Positions 24,352 to 33,475 of a stretch of DNA of 64,000 nucleotides are shown here, in pieces (position 1 is the first letter of the stretch; the number at the start of each line of letters is the position of its first letter). The stretch is from an uncultured Bacteroidales bacterium. GTDB taxonomy: Bacteria > Bacteroidota > Bacteroidia > Bacteroidales > Paludibacteraceae. The translations under genes and the position numbers were made by a program. The notes under the pieces were generated by a model. The model did no database searches and was not told the origin of the DNA. It saw nothing but the letters and a program-made list of their open reading frames with translations. Where the stretch lies: positions 229,378 to 293,377 of the forward strand of contig CAMUYI010000003.1 in assembly GCA_947164985.1 (NCBI GenBank). Direction: 5' to 3'.

Positions 24352-26607
24352 ATGACCTTTCTGGATCAGTTGAATGAAGCCCAACGGGAGGCGGTGACGT
24401 GTACGGAAGGTGCGTCGCTGATTGTGGCAGGTGCCGGGTCGGGTAAGACCCGTGTGCTGACTTATCGTATCGCCTACCTCTTGCAGCAAGGCGTACCGGC
24501 AAGTCGGATCATGGCGCTCACCTTTACCAACAAAGCCGCCCGGGAGATGAAAGAGCGTATCCAGAAGTTAGTGGGCGAAGAAGCCCGCTACCTCATGATG
24601 GGTACTTTCCACAGCGTGTGTGTGCGTCTCATCCGCCCGTATGCAGACCTCTTAGGTTTCACGCGCGACTTCTCTATCTACGATACGCCGGACCAGAAAT
24701 CGGTCATCAAAGGAATCTGCAAAGAGCGCGGACTGGATGAGAAGATATACAAACCCACAGCTGTCTTAGCCCGTATATCAATGGCGAAGAACAACGGTAT
24801 CGCTCCCGATGCCTATGGCATGAACCAGCAACTGCTACGCGAAGATCGCGAAGCACGGATGTATGAATTGGCGACCGTTTATGCGCTCTATCAGGCACGA
24901 CTCAAGGCCGCCAATGCCATGGATTTTGACGACTTACTGATCAATATGATCCGGTTGATGAACCTTAATACGGAAGTGTGTGAACGTTATCAGCAACAGT
25001 TTCAATATGTCTTGGTGGACGAGTACCAGGATACTAACTACATCCAGTTTGTGTTGGTCAAGAAACTGGCTGAACCGCAGAATAATATCTGCGTGGTAGG
25101 AGACGATGCGCAGTCGATCTATTCGTTCCGAGGAGCAGACATACGTAATATCCTCAATTTCCGTCAAGTTTATCCGGAGGCACGCTTGTTCAAGTTAGAG
25201 CGTAACTATCGTTCCACACAGACGATCGTTAATGCGGCTAACTCGCTTATCCATAAGAATATACACCAGATAGAAAAGACCGTTTACTCGGAGAATGACG
25301 AGGGTCAACCCTTGCAGGTGCAAGCCTATATGGATGATCGTACTGAAGCCCTTGGCGTGGCGACGAAGATCCAACGCATGCGGCATAAGGGGTATGACGC
25401 GTTTGCGGTCTTATACCGAACGAATGCGCAGAGTCGTGTGATAGAGAATGAGTTACGAAAACTCAATATCCCCTATCGTATTTATGGCGGCACCTCTTTC
25501 TATCAGCGCAAGGAGATCAAAGATGCGTTGGGATACTTGCGTTTGGCGGTTAATAGGCGCGACAATGAAGCCTTATTGCGTATTGTTGGTTTTCCCGGAA
25601 GAGGTATCGGTGAGACGACGATGAAGAAAGTGGCGGAGAATGCTATCGAGCATCATCGTTGTTACCTTGACGTCATGCGCAGCCCTGATGAGACCGGCTT
25701 GGAAGTGGCATCCGGCACAAAGAAGAAACTGCAAGCGTTTGCCCAACTGATAGACGGTTTTGCGGCGCAGAGCGAAGAGATGGATGCGTTCGCGTTCACC
25801 GAGATGGTGCTCCGTACGTCCGGTGTGATGACCGCTTTAGCCGTGGATCTGTCCACCGAAGGTATCGACCGTGCGCAGAACGTGCAGGAGTTACTGACGG
25901 CTATCCATGAGTTCGTGGAACAACGCGCCCTAGAAGGCATCGACTTCACGCCGATCACCGATTTTTTGAGTGAAGTAAGTCTATTGACCGATCAAGACGA
26001 TAATTTAACGGACACTTCGGAACGCGTGACCCTGATGACCGTACATGCGGCCAAGGGATTGGAGTTTCCGGTGGTATTCATCGTTGGCCTCGAAGAGAAT
26101 CTCTTCCCTTCGCAGTTCGCTGTCAAACCATCAGAAGTTGAAGAAGAACGGCGTCTATTGTACGTGGCTGTCACACGAGCCATGGAACAGTGTTACCTCA
26201 GTTTCGCCAAACAACGTTTCCGAAACGGTTCGTTCTCTTTCGCATCGCAGAGTCGGTTTTTCAATGATATAGACAGACGGTTTATGGGCGTGGAGAGAGC
26301 GGCAGCGCCTGAAAGGCATCACTATGCAGATAGCGCACATGCCCTCGCTTCCATGGGAGCGCCCTCCCCTGCTTCGCAGGTACTCCCTAATGCTCCGCTC
26401 GTGGCATGTGCTAAATCTTCGGTCAGTGCTGAAATATTGAGTGCTTGGAAAGCAGGCGACCGCGTTTCGCATCGTGTGTTCGGTCTGGGAACGATAGTAC
26501 GGGTGTATCGCGATGAGGTGACGGAGAATGACAAGATAGAAATCCACTTCGATACCCAAGGCACGAAGACATTACTACTGACGCATGCCAAACTGGAACG
26601 CGCTTAA
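24352..26607 (+). CDS. UvrD/PcrA-type superfamily 1A DNA helicase
   Basis: The 751-residue protein has the complete UvrD motif set: Q motif LNEAQREAVT, Walker A GAGSGKTR near residue 27, VDEYQDTNYIQ (Walker B) near 222, GDDAQSIYSFRGAD near 248, ERNYRST near 283, and TVHAAKGLEFPVVF and VAVTRAMEQ further on. A linker near residues 660-690 carries a 77-bp nested palindrome in frame, then a Tudor-like C-terminal domain (GDRVSHRVFGLGTIV). The enzyme unwinds DNA in repair and replication. Starts 2 nt after the DUF4861 stop and overlaps the convergent chromate-transporter gene by 4 nt. Confidence 0.95.
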   Translation: MTFLDQLNEAQREAVTCTEGASLIVAGAGSGKTRVLTYRIAYLLQQGVPASRIMALTFTNKAAREMKERIQKLVGEEARYLMMGTFHSVCVRLIRPYADLLGFTRDFSIYDTPDQKSVIKGICKERGLDEKIYKPTAVLARISMAKNNGIAPDAYGMNQQLLREDREARMYELATVYALYQARLKAANAMDFDDLLINMIRLMNLNTEVCERYQQQFQYVLVDEYQDTNYIQFVLVKKLAEPQNNICVVGDDAQSIYSFRGADIRNILNFRQVYPEARLFKLERNYRSTQTIVNAANSLIHKNIHQIEKTVYSENDEGQPLQVQAYMDDRTEALGVATKIQRMRHKGYDAFAVLYRTNAQSRVIENELRKLNIPYRIYGGTSFYQRKEIKDALGYLRLAVNRRDNEALLRIVGFPGRGIGETTMKKVAENAIEHHRCYLDVMRSPDETGLEVASGTKKKLQAFAQLIDGFAAQSEEMDAFAFTEMVLRTSGVMTALAVDLSTEGIDRAQNVQELLTAIHEFVEQRALEGIDFTPITDFLSEVSLLTDQDDNLTDTSERVTLMTVHAAKGLEFPVVFIVGLEENLFPSQFAVKPSEVEEERRLLYVAVTRAMEQCYLSFAKQRFRNGSFSFASQSRFFNDIDRRFMGVERAAAPERHHYADSAHALASMGAPSPASQVLPNAPLVACAKSSVSAEILSAWKAGDRVSHRVFGLGTIVRVYRDEVTENDKIEIHFDTQGTKTLLLTHAKLERA
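26335..26411. repeat. nested palindrome inside the helicase gene
   Basis: Three nested arms: GCACATGCC (26335-26343) with GGCATGTGC (26403-26411), GGAGC (26356-26360) with GCTCC (26392-26396), and CCTGC (26368-26372) with GCAGG (26376-26380). It lies in frame in the interdomain linker. Confidence 0.75.
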
Positions 26608-27167
26608 GCGTAGATGCAATAACCGGCAACACCGGCTAAAAGAATAAGCAGGATAGGGTGACTGAGAATTTCGGTCACTTTATTTTTTGCGAAGTTGGGT
26701 AGGATAGTAAGGCATGCCACTATAGCAAAGATGATCCAGGAGACAGGATCAATGAAATTGGTAGGTTTGATGAGCAGTAAAGCGGCTGAGGCTACGAGAC
26801 CGATGACGGTAAAACGCAACATCCGTAGGGTTTGCTCAAAATAAGGATTTCCTTGGAATTTATTTCGTAACCAGAAATACGCTTTGCATATACTGAGCAT
26901 AATAATCAGGCTCGGCAGGATGATGGCGCAGGTAGCGATAAGACTACCCCAGATACCGGCAGTGGTATAACCGACGTACGTTGCGCAATTGATGCCGATC
27001 GGTCCCGGAGTCACTTGACTGACTGCGACGATATCCACAAATTCTTGCTGACTCATCCAGCCATGGTTCTCCACTTCCATCTCGATCAGAGATAGAATAG
27101 CCAAGCCGCCACCGAAACCGAAGAGGCCTATTTTGAAGAACGATATGAATAGAGCCAGATAGAGCAT
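26604..27167 (-). CDS. chromate transporter subunit (ChrA-type half)
   Basis: The 187-residue protein is one CHR domain: FFKIGLFGFGGGLAIL at the N-terminus, a WMSQQEFVDIVAVSQVTPGP signature near residues 40-60, and about six hydrophobic helices. Two short CHR proteins encoded in tandem form one transporter in many bacteria; the ion may be chromate or sulfate-like. The frame runs on to 27266, but the family N-terminus and the ATG at 27167 argue for this start. It overlaps the end of the partner gene by 40 nt. Confidence 0.85.
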   Translation of the reverse strand: MLYLALFISFFKIGLFGFGGGLAILSLIEMEVENHGWMSQQEFVDIVAVSQVTPGPIGINCATYVGYTTAGIWGSLIATCAIILPSLIIMLSICKAYFWLRNKFQGNPYFEQTLRMLRFTVIGLVASAALLLIKPTNFIDPVSWIIFAIVACLTILPNFAKNKVTEILSHPILLILLAGVAGYCIYA

Positions 27168-27670
27168 AAAGTGATTATTATTGTTGCGAGGATGACCCAC
27201 ACAGGATTCACATGTCCGAGCCAGATAAGCAAAGCGGCAGCGATGGGAATAAGCGCAGTAAGCCAAGAGATCTTCGCCGATTTAGCCATTTTGAAAAGCG
27301 GTGCTGCGATAAGGGCAACGACAGCAGGACGAATGCCTTTGAAAGCTGCCTCTACAGCCGGGTACTCTTTCCATTCTTGAAACACCATGGCGATGGCGAG
27401 GATAATGAGGAAAGAGGGTAGGACGGCACCCAAGACCGCACCGCATACGCCTTTCCATCCGCCTACACGCCAGCCGATAAAGATGGCGGAGTTGACAGCA
27501 ATAAGTCCCGGAGCAGCTTGTGCAAGCGCGATCAGATTGAGGAATTCTTCCTCATCGATCCAGCCCTTGCGATCCACTACTTCGCGTTGAATAAGCGGTA
27601 ACATGGCATAACCTCCACCCAAGGTGAAGGTGCCGATCTTGAGATATGTCCAGAAAAGATTAAAGAACAC
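27128..27670 (-). CDS. chromate transporter subunit (ChrA-type half)
   Basis: The 180-residue CHR-domain protein has TYLKIGTFTLGGGYAMLPL at the N-terminus and WIDEEEFLNLIALAQAAPG near residues 37-55, followed by hydrophobic helices. It is the first half of the two-gene transporter. The start is GTG at 27670, 3 nt after the stop of the uridine kinase gene, so it is in the same operon. Confidence 0.85.
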   Translation of the reverse strand: MFFNLFWTYLKIGTFTLGGGYAMLPLIQREVVDRKGWIDEEEFLNLIALAQAAPGLIAVNSAIFIGWRVGGWKGVCGAVLGAVLPSFLIILAIAMVFQEWKEYPAVEAAFKGIRPAVVALIAAPLFKMAKSAKISWLTALIPIAAALLIWLGHVNPVWVILATIIITLCSIWLYSYRSSK

Positions 27671-27673
27671 AGA

Positions 27674-28294
27674 CTAATCTTTGTTCTCGCGTAATTGCTG
27701 CTTGACGAACTTAGAGAGCATGTTGATCGCCGCGTTGTTATGTCCGCCTTGCGGAACGATGACATCTGCGAAACGTTTGCAAGGCTCGATAAACTGCTCG
27801 TGCATGGGCTTGAGCACGCGTTTATAACGCTCTATAACCTGCTCAGCGGTACGGCCACGCTCGATAACGTCACGTTTCATCACACGAATGAGTCGTTCAT
27901 CGGCATCGGCATCTACGAAGATCTTTAGGTCCATTTGGTCGCGCATCTTAGGCTCACGCAGCGCCATGATTCCTTCTACCACGATGACCTCTTTGGGTTC
28001 GATATGAATCGTCTCATCGGAGCGGGTGCAGGTGATATATGAATAGATAGGCTGCTCGATAGCTTTGCCCTCTTTAAGCATGGCGATATGCTTGGTCAGC
28101 AGATCCCAGTCAAAAGCATCCGGATGGTCAAAGTTGATATTCTGACGCTCCTCTACCGGAACGTGGCTGCTGTCCTTATAATATGAATCTTGGGGAATAA
28201 CTACTACCTCTCCTTTCGGAAGGCGCTCAATGAGTTTTTTGACTACCGTTGTTTTGCCCGAGCCGGTACCGCCCGCAATGCCGATGATAAACAT
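27674..28294 (-). CDS. udk: uridine kinase
   Basis: The 206-residue protein has the P-loop GIAGGTGSGKTTV near residue 5, the DHPDAFDWDLL nucleoside-binding segment near 58 and RDVIERGRT near 150, all typical of Udk. It phosphorylates uridine and cytidine in pyrimidine salvage. The frame extends to 28327, but this part overlaps the -7 box at 28325-28332, so the start is taken at ATG 28294 (MFIIGIAGG). It is the first gene before the two chromate-transporter genes. Confidence 0.93.
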   Translation of the reverse strand: MFIIGIAGGTGSGKTTVVKKLIERLPKGEVVVIPQDSYYKDSSHVPVEERQNINFDHPDAFDWDLLTKHIAMLKEGKAIEQPIYSYITCTRSDETIHIEPKEVIVVEGIMALREPKMRDQMDLKIFVDADADERLIRVMKRDVIERGRTAEQVIERYKRVLKPMHEQFIEPCKRFADVIVPQGGHNNAAINMLSKFVKQQLRENKD

Positions 28295-28324
28295 GGAAAT
28301 CGATTTGTTTGTCTGTTCGGGCTG

Positions 28325-28356
28325 CAAAGGTACTACAAAATTTGCATATATGCAAG
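28325..28356 (-). promoter_or_regulatory. promoter of udk with palindrome
   Basis: On the minus strand CTTG (28353-28356) and TACCTTTG (28325-28332), 20-nt spacer; palindrome TTGCATATATGCAA at 28342-28355. Confidence 0.8.
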
Positions 28357-28381
28357 TTTTCTGTATTTTTTTTCAAAATTT

Positions 28382-28413
28382 CTTGCGTAATTCAAAAAAA
28401 TAGTGTATCTTTG
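28382..28413 (+). promoter_or_regulatory. promoter of the OmpA/TPR lipoprotein gene
   Basis: CTTG (28382-28385), followed by CGTAATTCAAA, and TATCTTTG (28406-28413), 20-nt spacer. Confidence 0.8.
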
Positions 28414-28452
28414 CAGCGATTTTGTGTAAACAACATAAATTAACAAATTTAT

Positions 28453-30144
28453 ATGCATATGAAAAAAGGTTTATTATTTAGCCTCATTGCTGCTATGGTA
28501 GTGTTGGCTTCGTGTAACAAAACACTCCCGAACCCGGAGCAAATTTCCGTTAATCCGAACCCGCTGGTGTTGAAGGGCGGTAAGGTGAATGCCGAGATTA
28601 CCGGTACATTCCCTGAGAAGAAATTTGCCAAGAAGGGTGTTCTTGTTGTTACCCCGGTTCTTAAATTCGACGGTCAGGAAGTACTCGGAGAGCCTGTTAC
28701 CTATGTGGGTGAGAAGGCTAAAGAGAACGGTAAGACGGTGAACTACCGTAACGGTGGCCGTTACAGCCAGAGTTGCTCATTTGATTTTGTTCCGGCAATG
28801 ATTAAGTCGGAGCTCTATCTGCGTTTTAAGGCAACTGTAGGTAACAAAGACATTGAGATCCCTGATCTGAAAGTAGCAGACGGTGTGATGGTTACATCGG
28901 AGTTGGCTAGCCCGAAGGATAACAAGACGGCTTGCACCCCGGATAAATTCCAACGTGTTATCCAGGAGTTGACCGAGGCTGACATCATGTTCCTCATCCA
29001 GAGCGCAGACGTTCGTTCTAACCAGACCAAGAGCGAGGATATGAAGGCGCTGCAGGCTGCTATCAAAGAGGCTAAGAACAACGAGAAGAAAGAGATCAAT
29101 AAGATCGAGGTTTCCGGTTATGCTTCTCCTGATGGTGGCATGGATCTGAACGAGAAACTGGCGCAGAACCGTCAGAAAGCGGCTGCTAAATTCTTGCAGA
29201 AAGACCTGAAGAAAAATAAAGTAAGTAACGCTGTTGAGTCCAATATCACCGCTGAAGACTGGGAAGGTTTCCAGAAAGCAATGGAGAATAGCAACCTGCA
29301 GGACAAAGACCTCGTTCTCCGCGTGCTCTCTATGTACAGCGATCCCGAGGAGCGTGAGGCACAGATTAAGAACCTGAGCGCAGTATATAAGAATATTGCT
29401 GAGGATATCCTTCCGGCTCTTCGTCGCAGCCGTCTGATCTTGACGACCGACTTGATCGGTAAGAGCGATGACGAGATCCGTGAGTTGGCTAAGAACGACC
29501 CGGCTCAACTGAGCGTTGAGGAGTTGCTTTATGCTGCTACCCTGACCAATGATAAGGCTGAGAAAATGGCTATCTATCAGAAAGCTGCTGAGTTGTACAA
29601 CGACTACCGTGCTTACAACGGTATGGGTCAACTCTATTTCGAGGCAGGTAACTATGCTGAGGCTGGTCGTTGCTATCAGAAAGCGCTGGAGATCCAGCCG
29701 AACGATCCGGACGTGAACTACAACGCAGGTCTCGTGGCTTTGGCTGCTGATGATCTTGAGAAAGCTGAGTACTATTTCGGTAAGGCTGCCGGTACTAAGG
29801 CTAACCTGAGTGCTGCTATGGGTACCCTCTATACGAAGAAGGGTGACTATGCTGCTGCTAAGAAAGCATACGGCGAGAACGCAACGAACAACGCTGCTGT
29901 TCAACAGATTCTGGACGAGAACTATGCAGCTGCTTCGAAGACCCTTGACAATGTAAAAGAGCCGAATGCTGTTACTGCATACCTCAAGGCTGTTGTGGGT
30001 GCTCGCACCAATGACAAGACAGCTGTTTATGCTAACTTGAAATCGGCTGTTGAGCAAGACGCTAACCTCAAAGTGCGTGCTGCTCGTGATATCGAGTTCG
30101 CGAAGTATGCTGAGGAAGCTGAGTTCCAAGCTATCGTTAAATAA
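28453..30144 (+). CDS. lipoprotein with OmpA-like and TPR domains
   Basis: The 563-residue protein has a lipobox (MVVLASCN). Residues 30-150 form a beta domain; an OmpA-like fold sits near 170-270 (INKIEVSGYASPDG, LAQNRQKAAAKFL), and TPR repeats follow at about 370-480 (YNGMGQLYFEAGNYAEAGRCYQ ... YNAGLVALAADDLEKAEYYF). It probably binds peptidoglycan or partner proteins in the periplasm; related Bacteroidales proteins have been seen as abundant envelope proteins. Its codon use is strongly biased (GCT, AAG, GAG), which suggests high expression. Start at 28453 or 28459; the second ATG begins a cleaner signal peptide. The stop overlaps the next start (TAATG). Confidence 0.8.
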   Translation: MHMKKGLLFSLIAAMVVLASCNKTLPNPEQISVNPNPLVLKGGKVNAEITGTFPEKKFAKKGVLVVTPVLKFDGQEVLGEPVTYVGEKAKENGKTVNYRNGGRYSQSCSFDFVPAMIKSELYLRFKATVGNKDIEIPDLKVADGVMVTSELASPKDNKTACTPDKFQRVIQELTEADIMFLIQSADVRSNQTKSEDMKALQAAIKEAKNNEKKEINKIEVSGYASPDGGMDLNEKLAQNRQKAAAKFLQKDLKKNKVSNAVESNITAEDWEGFQKAMENSNLQDKDLVLRVLSMYSDPEEREAQIKNLSAVYKNIAEDILPALRRSRLILTTDLIGKSDDEIRELAKNDPAQLSVEELLYAATLTNDKAEKMAIYQKAAELYNDYRAYNGMGQLYFEAGNYAEAGRCYQKALEIQPNDPDVNYNAGLVALAADDLEKAEYYFGKAAGTKANLSAAMGTLYTKKGDYAAAKKAYGENATNNAAVQQILDENYAAASKTLDNVKEPNAVTAYLKAVVGARTNDKTAVYANLKSAVEQDANLKVRAARDIEFAKYAEEAEFQAIVK

Positions 30145-30380
30145 TGTCGGTTTTATTTCCGAAAGTAAATAAACCCCGTGAGTGGGACTACCGCCCCATT
30201 TACTTCGACGAGGAAAAGGAGGCGCGCAAGGATAAAAGACTTGCGCGTCTTCGTCGAGGGGCTTTCCGCGAGGAACATGAGAAGAACATGACAGAGTTGC
30301 GTAAGAAGAAACAATCCAAATTGGTGTTTTGGATCGTGTTGCTCGGTCTGCTTCTTTTCTCCTTCTATTTCCTTTTATAA
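30144..30380 (+). CDS. small tail-anchored-like membrane protein
   Basis: The 78-residue protein has a charged N-terminal half (EEKEARKDKRLARLRRG) and one C-terminal hydrophobic helix (LVFWIVLLGLLLFSFYFLL) ending at the last residue. The type is common in Bacteroidales next to envelope genes; its function is unknown. Coupled to the preceding lipoprotein gene by a TAATG overlap and 24 nt upstream of mutL. Confidence 0.7.
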   Translation: MSVLFPKVNKPREWDYRPIYFDEEKEARKDKRLARLRRGAFREEHEKNMTELRKKKQSKLVFWIVLLGLLLFSFYFLL

Positions 30381-30404
30381 TACGCGCATGCATACGCGTT
30401 AGAC

Positions 30405-32189
30405 ATGGATATCATTCATCTTTTACCGGACAGCGTAGCTAACCAGATAGCAGCAGGCGAAGTGATACAGCGCCCTGCTTCGTGTCTGAAAGAGTTAGTG
30501 GAGAATAGTTTGGATGCGGGAGCTACCCGTGTTCAGGTTATTGTGCGTGACGCCGGTCGAACGCTGTTACAGGTAATCGATAATGGTATCGGTATGAGTG
30601 AGATGGATGCCCGTCTGGCATTTGAGCGGCATGCGACCAGTAAGATTCACGAAGCGCAGGATCTGTTTTCGCTGCGCACGATGGGTTTCCGCGGGGAAGC
30701 CTTAGCGTCTATCTGTGCAGTAGCACAAGTGGAGATGACCACGCGTCGAAACGAAGATGAGACGGGTACGCTCATTGAGATACACGGTTCGGATGTCGTG
30801 CGGCAAGAACCTTGCTCCTGTCCCGTGGGAACGAACATTAAGGTGAGCAACTTGTTCTTCAATGTGCCGGTGAGACGTAAGTTCCTTAAGACCGACCAGA
30901 CGGAGTTGCGTAACCTGCTTACCGAGTTCTATCATATCGTGTTGGTCTATCCGAAAGTGGCCTTCACCTTCGTGCATAATGATGAGATACTCCTTGAACT
31001 GCCGGCCGGTACCGAGAAACAGCGTATCGAGGCTGTGTTTGGAAACCCCAAGAAGAACGTCTATACGTCTGCTTTCGTGGAGGTGAATACAGATACCGAA
31101 CTGGTGTCTATCCGCGGATTTGTAGTGAAACCGGAGAATGCAACCCGCAAAGCCGAGCAATATTTCTTTGTTAACGGTCGTTATATGCGTCATCCGTATT
31201 TCCTCAAGGCCGTTCAAACGGCTTATTCGGGAATGCTGACGGCGGACTACCAGCCTTCGTTCTTTATCTATTTCACCATAGCACCGGAAGCGATTGACGT
31301 CAATATCCATCCTACCAAGACGGAGATCAAGTTTGCTGACGAACAGGCGATCTTCCAAATTCTTATGGCATCGGTGCGGGAAGCCTTGGGTAAGTTCACC
31401 CTTGCGCCGACCCTTGATTTCGATGCACAAGGCAGCATTGATATCCCTCTGCCTTCTACGGAGCCGGTGGCATCGCCCCGTGTGACGGTAGATCCGACCT
31501 ACAACCCCTTCCATACGCGCGGAGCTATCTATCCGGACAAGGCGCCGAAGAATTGGGAGAGCCTGTATGAACCCTTATCGAAACCTCGCGATCCGGAAAT
31601 CTCAACATCTCAAGAGATGACGATCTCGGACACGGCTCCGATATGGCAGTATGGCGGGAAATATATCTTTGTGGCTGTGGAGAATGGGCTGCTGATGATT
31701 AACCAGCACCGTGCCCATGTAGCAGTGCTTTATGCACGCTTCTTGGAGCAGTTGGCCAATACACAAGGTGCGATGCAACAACTCTTGTTTCCGGAGGTTC
31801 TCACGCTGACGCCGGATCAGATGACATCTTTATTGCCTTTGTTACCGGACCTGAAAGCAATCGGATTTGATCTAGAGCAATTAAGTCCGGATAGTTATGC
31901 CATCCAGGGCATACCATCGCAGTTGACAAATCAGTCCGCAGTGCCGGTGATACAACATATCCTGCAGCAAGTTCGTGAACGCGGGGCAGATACCCAACGT
32001 GAGTGGCGCGAACAGATTGCTCTGGCTCTGGCTGAACAAGGTGCTGTCGTCTATGGTAAACCCTTGACGGAGACAGAGATGCGCGAACTGGTGACCCAAC
32101 TGATACAACTGTCTTCTTACCGCCGTACTGCAGACGGTAAAACGATCGTATCCATGTTGTCAGACGATGAAATAAACAAACGTTTTTAG
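30405..32189 (+). CDS. mutL: DNA mismatch repair protein MutL
   Basis: The 594-residue protein has the GHKL ATPase N-terminus: IAAGEVIQRPASCLKELVENSLDAG near residues 15-40, DNGIGM near 62 and TMGFRGEALASI near 95. A proline-rich linker covers about 345-410. The C-terminal dimerisation domain is present. The usual endonuclease motif (DQHA..E) reads INQHRAHVAVLYARF near residue 431, so the metal site seems lost. It couples MutS recognition to downstream repair. First ATG at 30405 follows a short alternating CG/CA stretch. Confidence 0.93.
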   Translation: MDIIHLLPDSVANQIAAGEVIQRPASCLKELVENSLDAGATRVQVIVRDAGRTLLQVIDNGIGMSEMDARLAFERHATSKIHEAQDLFSLRTMGFRGEALASICAVAQVEMTTRRNEDETGTLIEIHGSDVVRQEPCSCPVGTNIKVSNLFFNVPVRRKFLKTDQTELRNLLTEFYHIVLVYPKVAFTFVHNDEILLELPAGTEKQRIEAVFGNPKKNVYTSAFVEVNTDTELVSIRGFVVKPENATRKAEQYFFVNGRYMRHPYFLKAVQTAYSGMLTADYQPSFFIYFTIAPEAIDVNIHPTKTEIKFADEQAIFQILMASVREALGKFTLAPTLDFDAQGSIDIPLPSTEPVASPRVTVDPTYNPFHTRGAIYPDKAPKNWESLYEPLSKPRDPEISTSQEMTISDTAPIWQYGGKYIFVAVENGLLMINQHRAHVAVLYARFLEQLANTQGAMQQLLFPEVLTLTPDQMTSLLPLLPDLKAIGFDLEQLSPDSYAIQGIPSQLTNQSAVPVIQHILQQVRERGADTQREWREQIALALAEQGAVVYGKPLTETEMRELVTQLIQLSSYRRTADGKTIVSMLSDDEINKRF

Positions 32190-32201
32190 TTGATAGATAC
32201 C

Positions 32202-33023
32202 ATGAAAAATATTCTTTGTTTTTTACCCATTATTCTTTGTTTGGTGGCTTGCACACCGGATCATTTGACGATCTTGCATACAAATGACACGCATTCGCAG
32301 GTAGAACCCAAAGAGAATGGTCTAGGTGGGTATGCCCGTCGGATGGGCTTGATAGCTGAAGAACGCAAAACGGACAAGAACCTGTTGCTGGTGGATGCCG
32401 GTGATTTTAGTCAGGGTACGCCGTACTTCAATTTCTACCGCGGACGTGTGGAGATAGACGCCATGAACCGCATGCGTTACGATGCCGCTACCTTTGGAAA
32501 TCATGAGTTTGATAATGGTCTGGATACTCTAGCAATGGTTGTTCGTCGGGCGAATTTCCCGATCGTTTGTGCCAATTATGACTTTACCGGTACGGTCTTG
32601 GAAGGTCTGGTGCCGGCTTGGACGATCGTGCATAAAAACGGACTGAAGATCGGTATCTTCGGCCTCGGATGCGATCCGAAAGGACTCATCGCGACCAAGA
32701 ATTTCGAACCGGCGGTATACAATGAACCATACCCTATCGCACAAGCGATGGCGGATACCCTGAGGGCGCAAAAATGCGACATTGTGGTGTGCCTGAGTCA
32801 CCTCGGTACGTACGGCAAAGCTCCCGAAGATGTATGCGACGTTACGATGGTGCAGCAGACGCGCGGGATAGATGTGGTCATCGGCGGACATACGCATAAA
32901 ATGTACGATCATTTGCGGGTGGCGAATTTGGATGGAGATAGCATACCCGTGTGCCAAATGGGCAAGAGTGGGGTTAATTTGGGTAAAATTGTGCTACATT
33001 TAGGTGGCAAAAATGAAAAATAA
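32202..33023 (+). CDS. metallophosphatase half of a 5'-nucleotidase (lipoprotein)
   Basis: The 273-residue protein has a lipobox (ILCLVACTPD) and the calcineurin-like motif set of UshA-type 5'-nucleotidases: LHTNDTHS, DAGDFSQG, FGNHEFDN, VCLSHLG and GGHTHK. It lacks the substrate-binding C-terminal domain, which is encoded alone at 41967. Together they would remove phosphate from nucleotides in the periplasm. A TTG 12 nt upstream could also start the frame; the ATG gives a standard signal peptide. It ends the mutL operon. Confidence 0.85.
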   Translation: MKNILCFLPIILCLVACTPDHLTILHTNDTHSQVEPKENGLGGYARRMGLIAEERKTDKNLLLVDAGDFSQGTPYFNFYRGRVEIDAMNRMRYDAATFGNHEFDNGLDTLAMVVRRANFPIVCANYDFTGTVLEGLVPAWTIVHKNGLKIGIFGLGCDPKGLIATKNFEPAVYNEPYPIAQAMADTLRAQKCDIVVCLSHLGTYGKAPEDVCDVTMVQQTRGIDVVIGGHTHKMYDHLRVANLDGDSIPVCQMGKSGVNLGKIVLHLGGKNEK

Positions 33024-33032
33024 TTAAAATTA

Positions 33033-33064
33033 TTTGCATATTTCAGAAAAAAGCAGTAATTTTG
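33033..33064 (+). promoter_or_regulatory. promoter of acpP
   Basis: TTTG (33033-33036), followed by CATATTTCA, and TAATTTTG (33057-33064), 20-nt spacer. Leader of about 88 nt. Confidence 0.85.
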
Positions 33065-33158
33065 CAGCGATTTTCGGAAAAGCCCCCTGTGCTTGATGAA
33101 AAATTGGATAGAAAAATTAGAAAAACATATTAATATTAACTACTAAACATTTAGTATT

Positions 33159-33398
33159 ATGGCAGAAGTTGCAAGCAAAGTAAAAGCTATTATTGCTGAT
33201 AAGCTTGGTGTAGAAGAGTCTCAAGTTACCAACGAGGCTAATTTCCAAACTGATCTGGGTGCAGATTCTCTGGACACCGTTGAAATGATCATGGAGTTTG
33301 AGAAAGAGTTTGGAATTGAAATTCCGGATGAGGATACTCAGAAGATCGGTACCGTAGGCGATGCTATCTCTTACGTAGAGGGTAAATTAGCGAAGTAA
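33159..33398 (+). CDS. acpP: acyl carrier protein
   Basis: The 79-residue acidic protein has the phosphopantetheine site Ser37 in [10 protein letters not shown]. It carries acyl chains in type II fatty acid synthesis. Own strong promoter; a hairpin between it and fabF would let it be made in excess over the downstream genes. Confidence 0.97.
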   Translation: MAEVASKVKAIIADKLGVEESQVTNEANFQTDLGADSLDTVEMIMEFEKEFGIEIPDEDTQKIGTVGDAISYVEGKLAK

Positions 33399-33419
33399 TC
33401 CTCTTTACACAGTAGTTTG

Positions 33420-33459
33420 CGAGTTTACGGGTGGACTGTAAACTCGTATGCTTTTTATT
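33420..33459 (+). terminator. hairpin between acpP and fabF (partial terminator)
   Basis: CGAGTTTAC (33420-33428) pairs with GTAAACTCG (33438-33446), then TATGCTTTTTATTT. fabF has no convincing promoter, so read-through is needed. Confidence 0.7.
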
Positions 33460-33475
33460 TATACCTTTGGTGTTT

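Noticed and set aside
28777..30393. 538-codon frame opposite the OmpA/TPR gene
   Set aside because: Antisense shadow created by the strong codon bias of the highly expressed gene on the other strand.
33462..33469. TACCTTTG just before fabF as a promoter
   Set aside because: No -33 TTTG at 20-nt spacing, and the transcription start would fall on or after the fabF start codon.
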